A stretch of 64,000 bases of DNA from Citrobacter sp. Marseille-Q6884 (GCF_945906775.1 NZ_CAMDRE010000001.1:2046001-2110000), one strand, 5' to 3'. Numbered from the stretch's first letter, positions 53,576 to 62,701 are shown. Notes: generated by a model not told the origin, from the sequence alone. Numbers and translations are program-made.

Positions 53576-54439
53576 ATGCAAAAGATTTTTGGTTTATTAG
53601 TGGTTTTAGGCTGTGTATTTGGCGGCTATTTTGAAGCTGGTGGGCAATTAATTGCGATTTGGCAGCCAGCGGAAATTATCATTATTATGGGCGCAGGCTT
53701 TGGCGCGATGATTATTGGTAACCCTACGCACGTGCTGAAAGAGATTGCTCACCAGATTAAAGGCGTAATCAGTAAAAAGAAAATGGGGCCGGAGTTTCAG
53801 CGCCAGTTACTGATGTGCCTGTATGAATTACTGGAAATGGTGCAAAACGGCGGGCTACGTATGCTGGATCAGCATATTGAACAGCCGGAAGAAAGTACCA
53901 TCTTTCAAAAATACCCAATGGTACTGACGCAGAAACGCCTGGTGACGTTTATCGCCGATAACTTCCGTCTGATGGCCATGGGGAAAATTGATGCCCACGA
54001 GCTGGAAGGTATTCTCGATCAGGAACTGGATACCGCGGAAGAATCCTTGTTAACGCCTTCACGCTCGCTCCAGCGTACCGCAGAAGCGATGCCGGGCTTC
54101 GGTATTTGCGCGGCGGTACTCGGTATTATCATCACCATGCAGTCTATCGATGGATCGATTGCGCTTATCGGCCTGAAAGTGGCGGCGGCGCTGGTCGGTA
54201 CCTTTTTAGGGGTCTTCATCTGTTACTGTCTGATGGACCCTTTAGCCAACGCCATGGAACAACAGGCGCGTGCTGAACACTCATTGCTGGAATGTGTGCG
54301 TACCGTGCTGGTGGCGCAAGCGGGCGGTAAACCGACGCTGCTGGCGGTGGATGCAGGTCGTAAACTCCTTCACCTGGCTTCGAAACCCACATTTGCCAAC
54401 CTGGATGCCTGGGTCAATGCGATGCTGGAGCAAGAATAA
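53576..54439 (+). CDS. lafT: Lateral flagellar stator protein LafT (MotA)
   Basis: 287 residues from ATG 53576 (MQKIFGLLVVLG), with GGAGG 5 bases upstream. An upstream frame to 53528 would overlap the lafS end and is not supported. Four membrane helices and the cytoplasmic loop with charged residues (TPSRSLQRTAEAMPGFGICAAVLGIIITM) match MotA. Forms the ion channel with LafU; lateral motors of this type are proton-driven. Confidence 0.94.
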   Translation: MQKIFGLLVVLGCVFGGYFEAGGQLIAIWQPAEIIIIMGAGFGAMIIGNPTHVLKEIAHQIKGVISKKKMGPEFQRQLLMCLYELLEMVQNGGLRMLDQHIEQPEESTIFQKYPMVLTQKRLVTFIADNFRLMAMGKIDAHELEGILDQELDTAEESLLTPSRSLQRTAEAMPGFGICAAVLGIIITMQSIDGSIALIGLKVAAALVGTFLGVFICYCLMDPLANAMEQQARAEHSLLECVRTVLVAQAGGKPTLLAVDAGRKLLHLASKPTFANLDAWVNAMLEQE

Positions 54440-54441
54440 GC

Positions 54442-55440
54442 ATGAGGAAGGGGCCAAATCGTCGCGATCGCGGTGCAAAGACCACGATTATCCGGCGACA
54501 AATTAAAAAAAATCACGCAGGTCATCACGGCGGTGCATGGAAGGTAGCATTTGCCGACTTTACGCTGGCCATGATGGCGCTCTTCATGACGCTGTGGATT
54601 GTGAACAGCGTCAGTAAAGCCGATCGTGAAAATATCGTTGCGGCGTTGCATGGTCAGTCGATCTTTAATGGCGGCGGCATGGCGCCATTAAATAAGCTGG
54701 GTAAACAGCCGATTGCGCCGGGCGCGCAGAAGAAAAACGTCACGCGCAATAAGCTTGATAAAACTGCGAATCCGCAAGAGACCGCGAAGATCACCGAAGA
54801 AAACGCCAAAAAAGCGCTGGATGTGAATGAGAAAACGGCGCTGCTGAAGCAAAAATCGGCGCGTGAACTGGGCGAACTGGCAACCAACATCAACGTCATT
54901 GCCCGTAATGCCCATATGGAAACCAACCTGGAGATGGAAATCGTCCCTCAGGGGTTACGCGTGCTGATTAAAGATGACCAGAACCGGAATATGTTTGAAC
55001 GCGGTAGCGCGAAAATTATGCCGTTCTTTAAATCGCTGCTGGTTGAACTGGCGCCGGTGTTTGATTCGCTGGACAACCGGATCATCATCACCGGTCATAC
55101 GGATGCGATGAGCTATAAGAGCAACATCTACAACAACTGGAACCTTTCTGGTGACCGCGCATTGTCGGCGCGGCGCGTGCTGGAGGATGCCGGCATGCCG
55201 CAGGATAAAGTCATGCAGGTGAGCGCGATGGCAGACCAAATGCTGCTGGATGCGAAAAACCCCGAGAGCGCGGGCAACCGCCGCATAGAAATCATGGTGT
55301 TGACGCAAAGCGCCTCCGATACGCTGTATCAATACTTTGGCCAGCATGGAGAGAAGGTGGTGCAACCGCTGGTGGACAAGCTGGACAAACAAAAGCAGGT
55401 CACTTCCTTACGCCAACAACCGGTTTCTGTACCGCATTAA
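54442..55440 (+). CDS. lafU: Lateral flagellar stator protein LafU (MotB)
   Basis: 332 residues. One N-terminal membrane helix contains the ion-carrying Asp (FADFTLAMMALFMTLWIV); the C-terminal OmpA-like domain (TGHTDAMSYKSNIYNNWNLSGDRALSARRVLEDAG) anchors to peptidoglycan. K-12 mbhA is a truncated relic of this gene, and here it is whole. Last gene of the lateral cluster, 2 bp after lafT. Confidence 0.96.
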   Translation: MRKGPNRRDRGAKTTIIRRQIKKNHAGHHGGAWKVAFADFTLAMMALFMTLWIVNSVSKADRENIVAALHGQSIFNGGGMAPLNKLGKQPIAPGAQKKNVTRNKLDKTANPQETAKITEENAKKALDVNEKTALLKQKSARELGELATNINVIARNAHMETNLEMEIVPQGLRVLIKDDQNRNMFERGSAKIMPFFKSLLVELAPVFDSLDNRIIITGHTDAMSYKSNIYNNWNLSGDRALSARRVLEDAGMPQDKVMQVSAMADQMLLDAKNPESAGNRRIEIMVLTQSASDTLYQYFGQHGEKVVQPLVDKLDKQKQVTSLRQQPVSVPH

Positions 55441-55450
55441 TTCTGTTCCC

Positions 55451-55473
55451 TGCCCCCACGCAACGTGGGGGCA
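55451..55473 (+). terminator. Hairpin after lafU
   Basis: Perfect 10-bp stem (TGCCCCCACG / CGTGGGGGCA, loop CAA) 10 bp after the lafU stop; no T tract. It marks the likely end of the lafB-lafU operon. Confidence 0.6.
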
Positions 55474-55494
55474 TAGTCCCTTCAAGAGAGTAGT

Positions 55495-56142
55495 ATGATT
55501 GATGTAACCGATATAATCCCTTTGGATATTCCGACAGAAAGCATTTCCGACGTTGCCTGTCAGGGGGCACATTTCGACGATATTTCCGGTATCTGGTACA
55601 CGGAACCTCGTGAACTGAATGAGGCGCTTCGTGGCTATGCTTATGATGTCGATACCTTCAATGTTGCTGCACCTTACTATCTTGTGATTACCTCGAAGAT
55701 GCACTGCTGGAGTTGCCATCAACCCACGCGCATTCACGGACTGATGATTACCCGCTTTATGAAACAAAATCAGGATGGTAAAGGCTGGCTGTCCGTACGG
55801 CGCAACACGTTCCTGTTCCATATTAATTCTCTGCCCGACGAGATTAAAAAGAACATCAAAGCCAGTAATTACTATCTTGATAAAAGTAAAACCACCGGGC
55901 TCCGCTACTGGATGAATCACTGTGAAATTTGTGGTGAACGCCTGGGGGACTATGAGCTTTTTTGCCTCGAAGATGAGGCCTTTCATCAAATGACCGTGGA
56001 GAAAATCCTCCGGGCGAATGTGCGGAAAGTGAATAAGCTGTTTGTCAGTACCGCGGGCAATCCCGCAGACCATGCGCCAAAAGATGTTGTGCGTTACTTG
56101 TGTGATGCCCGCTTTGTGATGAATGCACCCGCATCACCGTAA
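55495..56142 (+). CDS. Unrecognised protein with two CxxC knuckles
   Basis: 215 residues, no signal peptide or membrane helix. Two cysteine pairs, HCWSC (about 70-74) and HCEIC (about 142-146), would bind one zinc ion as a split ribbon or knuckle. The first half begins acidic. GAGAG before ATG 55495 supports the start. It lies alone between lafU and dinB, read in the same direction. I recall no homologue with known function. It could be a small regulator or DNA- or RNA-binding protein, but this is inference. Confidence 0.75.
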   Translation: MIDVTDIIPLDIPTESISDVACQGAHFDDISGIWYTEPRELNEALRGYAYDVDTFNVAAPYYLVITSKMHCWSCHQPTRIHGLMITRFMKQNQDGKGWLSVRRNTFLFHINSLPDEIKKNIKASNYYLDKSKTTGLRYWMNHCEICGERLGDYELFCLEDEAFHQMTVEKILRANVRKVNKLFVSTAGNPADHAPKDVVRYLCDARFVMNAPASP

Positions 56143-56170
56143 CAGCTTCATACTTCTCACTGCATAAAAA

Positions 56171-56190
56171 TACTGTATACTTAAACAGTG
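56171..56190 (+). promoter_or_regulatory. LexA box upstream of dinB
   Basis: TACTGTATACTTAAACAGTG fits CTGT-N8-ACAG exactly with the AT-rich centre of LexA sites, 16 bp before the dinB ATG. It gives SOS control. Confidence 0.93.
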
Positions 56191-56206
56191 ATGTGTGGGG
56201 GGAGTT

Positions 56207-57262
56207 ATGCGCAAAATCATACATGTTGATATGGACTGCTTTTTCGCGGCGGTAGAAATGCGCGATAACCCCGCCCTGCGTGATATCCCTATTGCTATCG
56301 GCGGCAGTCGTGAGCGCCGGGGGGTTATCAGCACCGCCAATTATCCTGCACGTAAATTTGGCGTGCGTAGCGCGATGCCTACGGGAATGGCGCTGAAGCT
56401 GTGCCCACATCTCACCTTATTGCCCGGGCGCTATGAAGCCTATAAAGACGCGTCCCGTCAGATCCAGGCGATCTTTTCCCGCTATACCTCGCTGATTGAA
56501 CCCCTGTCGCTGGATGAAGCGTATCTGGATGTCACCGACAGCCTTCATTGCCACGGCTCTGCGACGCTCATTGCGCAGGAGATCCGCCAGACCATTTTTA
56601 ATGAGCTGCAGCTCACGGCCTCCGCAGGGATCGCGCCCGTGAAGTTTTTGGCGAAAATCGCTTCCGACCTGAATAAACCCAACGGGCAATATGTGATTGC
56701 GCCTGCCGATGTTGCCGAATTCATCAGAACGTTGCCGTTGGGGAAAATCCCCGGCGTCGGGAAAGTCTCTGCCGCCAGGCTGGAGTCGATGGGCTTGCGT
56801 ACCTGCGAGGATATTCAAAAATGCGACCTGGCAATATTACTCAAGCAGTTCGGGAAATTCGGTCGGGTGCTGTGGGAGCGCAGTCAGGGCATTGACGAGC
56901 GGGATGTTAACAATGACAGAATGCGCAAGTCTGTTGGCGTTGAACGCACGCTGGCCGAGGATATTCATCAATGGTCAGAGTGTGAGGCGATCATTGAACG
57001 GCTCTATCCTGAGCTGGAACGACGGCTGGCGAAGGTAAAGCCGGATTTATTGATCGCGCGTCAGGGAGTCAAATTAAAGTTCGCTGATTTTCAGCAAACC
57101 ACGCAGGAACATGTCTGGCCGCGTTTAAATAAAGACGACTTAATTTCAACGGCGCGTAAAACCTGGGATGAGCGTCGGGGAGGGCGAGGAGTGAGGCTGG
57201 TGGGGCTACACGTTACGTTGCTGGATCCGCAACTGGAAAGACAGCTGTTGCTGGGGATTTGA
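56207..57262 (+). CDS. dinB: DNA polymerase IV (DinB), Y-family
   Basis: 351 residues from ATG 56207 (MRKIIHVDMDCFFAAVE), the E. coli length; the four-codon longer ATG at 56195 lies next to the LexA box and is not used. Catalytic Asp8 (VDMDCFF) and the SLDEAYLD pair at about 103-104 are intact. HhH motif: GKIPGVGKVSAARLE. It is a translesion polymerase induced by DNA damage. The yafN-yafO-yafP genes that follow dinB in K-12 are absent; pepD converges directly. Confidence 0.97.
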   Translation: MRKIIHVDMDCFFAAVEMRDNPALRDIPIAIGGSRERRGVISTANYPARKFGVRSAMPTGMALKLCPHLTLLPGRYEAYKDASRQIQAIFSRYTSLIEPLSLDEAYLDVTDSLHCHGSATLIAQEIRQTIFNELQLTASAGIAPVKFLAKIASDLNKPNGQYVIAPADVAEFIRTLPLGKIPGVGKVSAARLESMGLRTCEDIQKCDLAILLKQFGKFGRVLWERSQGIDERDVNNDRMRKSVGVERTLAEDIHQWSECEAIIERLYPELERRLAKVKPDLLIARQGVKLKFADFQQTTQEHVWPRLNKDDLISTARKTWDERRGGRGVRLVGLHVTLLDPQLERQLLLGI

Positions 57263-57273
57263 TTCAGATGTGT

Positions 57274-57306
57274 TGCCGGATGGCGGTGTAAACACCTCAT
57301 CCGGCA
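57274..57306. repeat. REP-like hairpin between dinB and pepD
   Basis: TGCCGGATG and CATCCGGCA in inverted order around GCGGTGTAAACACCT, a REP unit. In the gap of two convergent genes it can act as transcription end or RNA stabiliser for both. Confidence 0.75.
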
Positions 57307-57320
57307 TACCGTGCAGAGAC

Positions 57321-58778
57321 TTACTTCGCCGGAATAGACTTCAGCAGCTCAGTCAGCAGCGTCCAGTAATGACCGACGCTTTCGATATGAACCTGCTCAT
57401 CCGGGGAGTGCGGACCGGTGATGGTTGGCCCGATAGAAACCATGTCCATATCCGGGTACGGTTTTTTGAACAGACCACATTCCAGACCTGCGTGGATAAT
57501 CTGGATGTTCGGCGTCTTGTTGAACAGACGCTGATAGGTTTCGCGAACCAGGTGCATAACCGGAGAGTTCGCATCCGGCTGCCAGCCCGGGTAGCCGCCT
57601 TTGGCCTGCGTTTTCGCGCCAGCCAGTTTACCCAGCGAGTCCAGCATGCTCACCACATAGTCTTTACCGCTGTCGATCAGAGAACGGATCAGGCAGTGAA
57701 TCTCGACGTTATCGTCAGTCATGGTCACCACACCCACGTTCAGGGAGGTTTCTACGACGCCCTTCGCAACGTCTGAATTGCGGATCACACCGTTCGGCGT
57801 GGCGTTCAGCAGACGAACAAAGGTATCGCGAGACTGTGCAGTCAGTGCGGCTTTATCGTTAGCCACGGCATCCAGCAGCAGAGCCAGGTTCTTCTCTTTG
57901 GCTTCCAGTTCGTTTTTCAGGATGTCCTGATAGGTGCTGACCAGCGCTTTTAAAGCATCGACTTTATCAGCGGCAACGGCGAGGGTCGCAAACGCTTCGC
58001 GCGGAATCGCGTTACGCAGCGTACCGCCGTTGAAATCGACCAGACGCAGATCCAGTTCTTCCGCGTGACCTGCCAGGAAACGTACCAGCAGCTTGTTGGC
58101 ATTACCGAGACCCACGTGGATTTCGCCGCCGGAGTGACCGCCTTTCAGGCCTTTTAAGGTCAGTTTAAAGCTCTGGAAACCGGCTGGAATCGCTTCACGG
58201 TCGAGTTTCAGGTTAGAGGTAAAGTCGATACCCCCGGCGCAACCCATGTAGATTTCGCCTTCTTCTTCAGAGTCGGTGTTGATCAGAATGTCCGCCTGCA
58301 GCCAGTTAGCCTGCAAACCAAACGCGCCGTCCATACCGGCTTCTTCGGTCATGGTCAGCAGGACTTCCAGCGGGCCATGTACCACGTTGTCATCGGCCAG
58401 CACCGCCAGCGCAGAAGCCATGCCGATACCGTTGTCCGCACCCAGCGTGGTGCCGCGGGCTTTTACCCATTCGCCATCAATGTACGGCTGGATAGGATCT
58501 TTGGTGAAGTCGTGTACGGTGTCGTTGTTTTTCTGCGGCACCATGTCCAGGTGCGCCTGCAGTACGACCGGCTTGCGGTTTTCCATTCCTGCGGTAGCGG
58601 GTTTGCGAATCAGGATATTACCTACCTGATCGCGCTCGACGTGAAAACCTTTCTCTTTGGCCCAGCTCAGAATGTGTTCAGCGAGTTGCTCTTCATGGTA
58701 GGACGGATGAGGAATGGAACAGATTTTAGCAAAAATATCCCACAGCGGTTGTGGAGATAATTGAGACAGTTCAGACAC
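57321..58778 (-). CDS. pepD: Cytosol non-specific dipeptidase PepD (aminoacyl-histidine dipeptidase)
   Basis: 485 residues starting at GTG 58778 (SELSQLSPQP follows), as in E. coli, with AAGGAG 8 bases upstream; a longer frame to 58850 is not used. M20-type metallopeptidase: AHLDMV (His76, Asp78), GADNG (Asp115), EE at 145-146 and GGHSGGE. It cleaves dipeptides, notably those with C-terminal His. Divergent from gpt. Confidence 0.96.
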   Translation of the reverse strand: MSELSQLSPQPLWDIFAKICSIPHPSYHEEQLAEHILSWAKEKGFHVERDQVGNILIRKPATAGMENRKPVVLQAHLDMVPQKNNDTVHDFTKDPIQPYIDGEWVKARGTTLGADNGIGMASALAVLADDNVVHGPLEVLLTMTEEAGMDGAFGLQANWLQADILINTDSEEEGEIYMGCAGGIDFTSNLKLDREAIPAGFQSFKLTLKGLKGGHSGGEIHVGLGNANKLLVRFLAGHAEELDLRLVDFNGGTLRNAIPREAFATLAVAADKVDALKALVSTYQDILKNELEAKEKNLALLLDAVANDKAALTAQSRDTFVRLLNATPNGVIRNSDVAKGVVETSLNVGVVTMTDDNVEIHCLIRSLIDSGKDYVVSMLDSLGKLAGAKTQAKGGYPGWQPDANSPVMHLVRETYQRLFNKTPNIQIIHAGLECGLFKKPYPDMDMVSIGPTITGPHSPDEQVHIESVGHYWTLLTELLKSIPAK

Positions 58779-58967
58779 GTTGAGTCTCCTTGGCGATGTC
58801 CTACAAAATTGACTTGCAGGCCACGGGGTTAGCAGAATTAAAAACACCACAAGTCAGGCTTGCGCGATGCGATTGAGAATACCACTTTCTCTGCTAACGG
58901 GTAGTATAAAGCATGCAAAAAGAGGCGCGGATTCCGCTAAACACTGGTTTTTAGTGCGTCAGATCTC

Positions 58968-58973
58968 TATAAT
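58968..58973 (+). promoter_or_regulatory. gpt promoter -10 element
   Basis: TATAAT within TCTCTATAATCTCGCG, about 67 bp before the gpt start. The -35 is weak (TGGTTT with 17-base spacer). The sequence matches the E. coli gpt leader I recall. Confidence 0.6.
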
Positions 58974-59039
58974 CTCGCGCAACCTATTTCCCCCTCGAAC
59001 ACTTTTTAAGCCGTAGATAAACAGGCTGGGACACTTCAC

Positions 59040-59498
59040 ATGAGCGAAAAATACGTCGTCACCTGGGACATGTTGCAGATCCATGCACGTAAACTGGCGA
59101 GCCGCCTGATGCCTTCTGAACAATGGAAAGGCATTATTGCCGTTAGCCGTGGTGGTCTGGTACCGGGCGCATTGCTGGCGCGTGAGTTGGGCATTCGTCA
59201 TGTCGATACCGTATGCATCTCCAGTTACGATCACGATAACCAGCGCGAACTGAAAGTGCTGAAACGTGCCGAAGGTGACGGTGAAGGCTTCATCGTAATC
59301 GATGACCTGGTTGATACCGGGGGTACCGCTGTTGCTATTCGCGAAATGTATCCTAAAGCACATTTCGTCACCATCTTCGCTAAGCCAGCTGGTCGTCCGC
59401 TGGTGGACGATTATGTGGTTGATATCCCACAGGATACCTGGATTGAGCAGCCCTGGGATATGGGCGTCGTGTTCGTCCCGCCAATTTCTGGCCGCTAA
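59040..59498 (+). CDS. gpt: Xanthine-guanine phosphoribosyltransferase Gpt
   Basis: 152 residues, the length of E. coli Gpt. The phosphoribosyltransferase motif FIVIDDLVDTGGTA at 84-97 holds Asp88, Asp89 and Asp92. The enzyme salvages xanthine, guanine and hypoxanthine with PRPP to nucleotides at the inner membrane. Monocistronic: own promoter and a strong terminator. Confidence 0.97.
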   Translation: MSEKYVVTWDMLQIHARKLASRLMPSEQWKGIIAVSRGGLVPGALLARELGIRHVDTVCISSYDHDNQRELKVLKRAEGDGEGFIVIDDLVDTGGTAVAIREMYPKAHFVTIFAKPAGRPLVDDYVVDIPQDTWIEQPWDMGVVFVPPISGR

Positions 59499-59512
59499 TC
59501 AGTAACGCTTTC

Positions 59513-59544
59513 AACGCCTGGCAATGCCGGGCGTTGTTTATTTT
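59513..59544 (+). terminator. gpt terminator
   Basis: Stem AACGCCTGGC / GCCGGGCGTT with loop AAT and one G-T pair, followed by GTTTATTTTA. Good intrinsic terminator. Confidence 0.82.
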
Positions 59545-59597
59545 ATGCGGTGTCAGGTTACACTATGCCTCAGTGAGTACTCATGGAGGCCGTAATC

Positions 59598-60842
59598 ATG
59601 TCACAGGCTAACCTCAGCGAAGTTCTGTTTAAACCCCGCTTCAAACACCCTGAAACGTCAACGCTCGTTCGTCGTTTTAATCACGGTGCGCAACCGTCCG
59701 TGCAATCCGCTCTGGATGGAAAAACAATCCCGCACTGGTATCGCATGGTTAACCGCCTGATGTGGATCTGGCGTGGCGTCGATCCGCGTGAAATCCTTGA
59801 AGTGCAGGCGCGCATCGTAATGAGCGAAGCTGAGCGCACGGATAAAGAACTGTATGACACCGTCATTGGCTATCGTGGCGGAAACTGGATCTATGAGTGG
59901 GCGAAGCAAGCGATGGACTGGCAACAGAAAGCTATGCTGGAACAGGACCCGCAAGTGAGCGGACGCCATTGGTTACACGCGTCCACGCTCTACAACATTG
60001 CGGCGTATCCCCACCTCAAAGGTGACGAGCTGGCCGAACAGGCGCAGGCGCTTGCTAATCGCGCGTATGAAGAGGCAGCTCAGCGTTTGCCCGGTACGCT
60101 GCGTGAAATGGAGTTTCCCGTTCCTGGTGGCGCCCCCATCACGGCATTTTTACACATGCCGAAAGGTGACGGCCCGTTCCCGACGGTGCTGATGTGCGGT
60201 GGTCTGGATTCTATGCAAACGGACTACTACACCCTGTATGAACGCTATTTCGCTCCGCGCGGCATTGCCATGTTGACGCTGGATATGCCCTCGGTTGGAT
60301 TCTCGTCAAAATGGAAATTGACCCAGGATTCCAGCCTGCTTCATCAGCATGTATTAAAAGCGCTGCCTGATGTTCCCTGGGTGGATCATACCCGCGTGGC
60401 GGCGTTTGGTTTTCGCTTCGGCGCTAACGTGGCCGTGCGCCTGGCATATCTGGAATCTTCGCGCCTGAAAGCGGTGGCGTGTCTTGGACCGGTGGTGCAT
60501 TCGCTGCTCAGTGACCCGAAGCGCCAGGCATCCGTGCCAGAAATGTACCTCGATGTGCTGGCCAGCCGCCTGGGCATGCATGATGCTTCTGATGAAGCGC
60601 TGCGTGTCGAGCTCAATCGCTACTCATTAAAGGTACAAGGTCTGCTGGGCAGACGTTGCCCAACACCGATGCTTTCAGGGTTCTGGAAAAACGATCCGTT
60701 TAGCCCGGAAGAGGAGTCTCGCTTAATCACGTCGTCATCTTCCGACGGTAAACTGCTCGAGATCCCATTCAATCCGGTGTATCGCAATTTTGACAAAGGG
60801 CTGCAAGAAATTACCGGATGGATCAATCATAGATTGTGTTAA
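59598..60842 (+). CDS. frsA: FrsA, fermentation-respiration switch esterase-like protein
   Basis: 414 residues from ATG 59598 (MSQANLSEVLFKPRF), with GGAGG 8 bases upstream; E. coli FrsA also has 414. The C-terminal alpha/beta-hydrolase part includes MCGGLDSMQTDYY and AAFGFRFGANVAVRLA, where the GxSxG nucleophile elbow reads GFRFG, so the usual Ser is missing, as in E. coli FrsA. It binds unphosphorylated IIA-Glc and promotes fermentation. Confidence 0.95.
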   Translation: MSQANLSEVLFKPRFKHPETSTLVRRFNHGAQPSVQSALDGKTIPHWYRMVNRLMWIWRGVDPREILEVQARIVMSEAERTDKELYDTVIGYRGGNWIYEWAKQAMDWQQKAMLEQDPQVSGRHWLHASTLYNIAAYPHLKGDELAEQAQALANRAYEEAAQRLPGTLREMEFPVPGGAPITAFLHMPKGDGPFPTVLMCGGLDSMQTDYYTLYERYFAPRGIAMLTLDMPSVGFSSKWKLTQDSSLLHQHVLKALPDVPWVDHTRVAAFGFRFGANVAVRLAYLESSRLKAVACLGPVVHSLLSDPKRQASVPEMYLDVLASRLGMHDASDEALRVELNRYSLKVQGLLGRRCPTPMLSGFWKNDPFSPEEESRLITSSSSDGKLLEIPFNPVYRNFDKGLQEITGWINHRLC

Positions 60843-60899
60843 TAGATTGCTAAATTTTATTGATTTGGTAAAACAGTTGCTTCACCTAAGGAGATCGCA

Positions 60900-61301
60900 A
60901 TGACGTTACCGAGTGGGCACCCGAAAAGTAGATTGATCAAGAAATTCACCGCGCTTGGCCCGTACATCCGGGAAGGGCAGTGCGAAGATAATCGATTTTT
61001 TTTCGATTGTCTGGCTGTATGCGTCAACGTGAAACCCGCGCCTGAGAAACGTGAATTCTGGGGCTGGTGGATGGAGCTGGAGGCGCAGGAAAAACGCTTT
61101 ACGTATAGCTACCAGTTTGGTTTGTTTGATAAAGAAGGCAACTGGACTGCCGTGCCGATTAAAGAAACGGAAGTGGTAGAGCGACTGGAATACACCTTGC
61201 GTGAGTTCCATGAAAAATTACGAGAGCTGTTAACATCGCTGAATCTGGCGCTGGAGCCTGCTGACGATTTCAAGGATGAGCCGGTTAAATTAACGGCATA
61301 A
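60900..61301 (+). CDS. crl: Sigma-S activator Crl
   Basis: 133 residues, near-identical to E. coli Crl (MTLPSGHPKSRLIKKF, GPYIREGQCEDNRFFFDC, EFWGWWMELEAQE). Crl helps RpoS bind core RNA polymerase and so favours curli and stationary-phase genes. The frame is intact, unlike K-12 strains in which an insertion often breaks it. AAGGAG 8 bases before ATG. Confidence 0.97.
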   Translation: MTLPSGHPKSRLIKKFTALGPYIREGQCEDNRFFFDCLAVCVNVKPAPEKREFWGWWMELEAQEKRFTYSYQFGLFDKEGNWTAVPIKETEVVERLEYTLREFHEKLRELLTSLNLALEPADDFKDEPVKLTA

Positions 61302-61310
61302 CGAACAGTA

Positions 61311-61349
61311 AAATGCCGGATGGCGGCGCAACCCCATCCGGCATTTTTA
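61311..61349. terminator. REP-type bidirectional terminator between crl and phoE
   Basis: 13-bp inverted repeat AAATGCCGGATGG / CCATCCGGCATTT, loop CGGCGCAACC, followed by TTA and preceded by AAA so that both strands have a T run. It serves both convergent genes. Confidence 0.85.
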
Positions 61350-61356
61350 TACCGCA

Positions 61357-62412
61357 TCAGAACTGGTAGGTCATACCCACCGCGACGATATCATCATCGT
61401 TGATGCCCAGCTTATTATCGCTATCCAGTTGGTTGATTTTATAATCAACAAATGCCGACATGTTTTTGTTGAAATAGTAAGTCGCACCCACGTCGATATA
61501 ATTCACCAGATCTTCATTGCCCACGCCTTCAATATCTTTGCCTTTCGACAACACATAACCCAGTGACGGACGCAGACCAAAGTCAAACTGGTACTGAACC
61601 ACTGCTTCAAAGTTTTGCGTTTTATTGGCGAAGCCACCGGAAATAGGTGTCATCTTGCGTGTTTCTGAATACATGGTCGCAATATAAATATCGTTAGCGT
61701 CGTATTTTAACCCGGTAGCCCAGGCTTCTGCTTTATCGCCCGTTCCGCGGCTTTGCAGATTCTGTTGGTTTGTACGATCGGAGTTGGTATAGGCGCCGCT
61801 GATGGCGAAATCGCTGCCGCCAAAGTCGTAAGTGACAGACGTCCCGAAACCATCACCGTTCTGCTTTTTCACATCGCGGTCCTGGTTTTTACCCTGATAC
61901 TGCAGGGTGAGATCCAGTCCATCGACCACGCCGAAGAAGTCGGTATTACGGTAAGTTGCCAGACCGCTGGCGCGTTTGGTCATAAAGTTATCGGTCTGGG
62001 CGGAGGAGTCACCGCCAAATTCCGGGAACATATCCGTCCACGCTTCCACGTCGTACAGCGCACCCAGATTACGTCCATAATCAAAGGAACCGATGTCTTT
62101 TAATTTCAGGCCAGCGAAGGCCAGACGTGTTTTTTGCTGGTTAGAATCGCTTTCGGCTTTATTACCCGCGAACTCGGCTTCCCAACGACCATATCCGGTT
62201 AGTTGATCGTTAATTTGCGTTTCGCCTTTAAAGCCCATACGGATATAGCTCTGGTCGCCGTCTTTGCTGTCATAATCAGTCATGTAATGCATGGCTTTTA
62301 CCTTGCCATACAAATCCAGTTTATTTCCGTTCTTGTTATACACTTCTGCTGCCTGCACGGATGCCGATGCAACAATACCCATCACCACTAATGCCAGAGT
62401 GCTCTTTTTCAT
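61357..62412 (-). CDS. phoE: Outer-membrane phosphoporin PhoE
   Basis: 351 residues from ATG 62412 (MKKSTLALVV); ATG 62418 two codons upstream directly abuts AGGA and is unlikely. Signal peptide of 21 residues (ending SVQA). A 16-strand porin: Phe at the C terminus (GMTYQF), and the constriction-loop motif FGGDSSAQTDNF is PhoE-specific. Anion-preferring pore induced by phosphate starvation; a Pho box lies upstream. Confidence 0.96.
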   Translation of the reverse strand: MKKSTLALVVMGIVASASVQAAEVYNKNGNKLDLYGKVKAMHYMTDYDSKDGDQSYIRMGFKGETQINDQLTGYGRWEAEFAGNKAESDSNQQKTRLAFAGLKLKDIGSFDYGRNLGALYDVEAWTDMFPEFGGDSSAQTDNFMTKRASGLATYRNTDFFGVVDGLDLTLQYQGKNQDRDVKKQNGDGFGTSVTYDFGGSDFAISGAYTNSDRTNQQNLQSRGTGDKAEAWATGLKYDANDIYIATMYSETRKMTPISGGFANKTQNFEAVVQYQFDFGLRPSLGYVLSKGKDIEGVGNEDLVNYIDVGATYYFNKNMSAFVDYKINQLDSDNKLGINDDDIVAVGMTYQF

Positions 62413-62493
62413 TTTCATTCCTGATTTAAAGTACGCGCTACAATTTTCTGGGTGTGATCCCCGTTTAAAAACAGGATGGTTTTTAACGTCTGG

Positions 62494-62515
62494 TAATGAA
62501 CGTTTTATGACAAAG
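62494..62515 (-). promoter_or_regulatory. Pho box of phoE
   Basis: On the minus strand CTTTGTCATAAAACGTTCATTA resembles the PhoB consensus CTGTCATAWAWCTGTCAYW (TGTCATAAAAC exact). It lies about 80 bp before phoE, as in E. coli. Confidence 0.75.
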
Positions 62516-62628
62516 TAAGAATATTTTTAAAAAAGGATGATTTTTTGTGTCTGTAATAAATGCGTCAAAGTCTGCCGCTACGCTTGCTGATCCTGCGCAA
62601 TAAAATTTCATGCTTTGTGCGCTGCTTG

Positions 62629-62657
62629 TTGGCAACCGGGGCCAGTCCTGCTAAAAC
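62629..62657 (+). promoter_or_regulatory. Possible sigma-70 promoter of proB
   Basis: TTGGCA, 17-base spacer, TAAAAC, 45 bp before the proB ATG. A plausible but unproven match. Confidence 0.4.
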
Positions 62658-62701
62658 GTTCGTTTGATATCATTTTCCCCAATTTTGAATGGCAGAGAAT
62701 C

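Noticed and set aside
62615..62701. 29-residue N-terminal extension of ProB
   Set aside because: Not found in the family; it overlaps the likely proB promoter.
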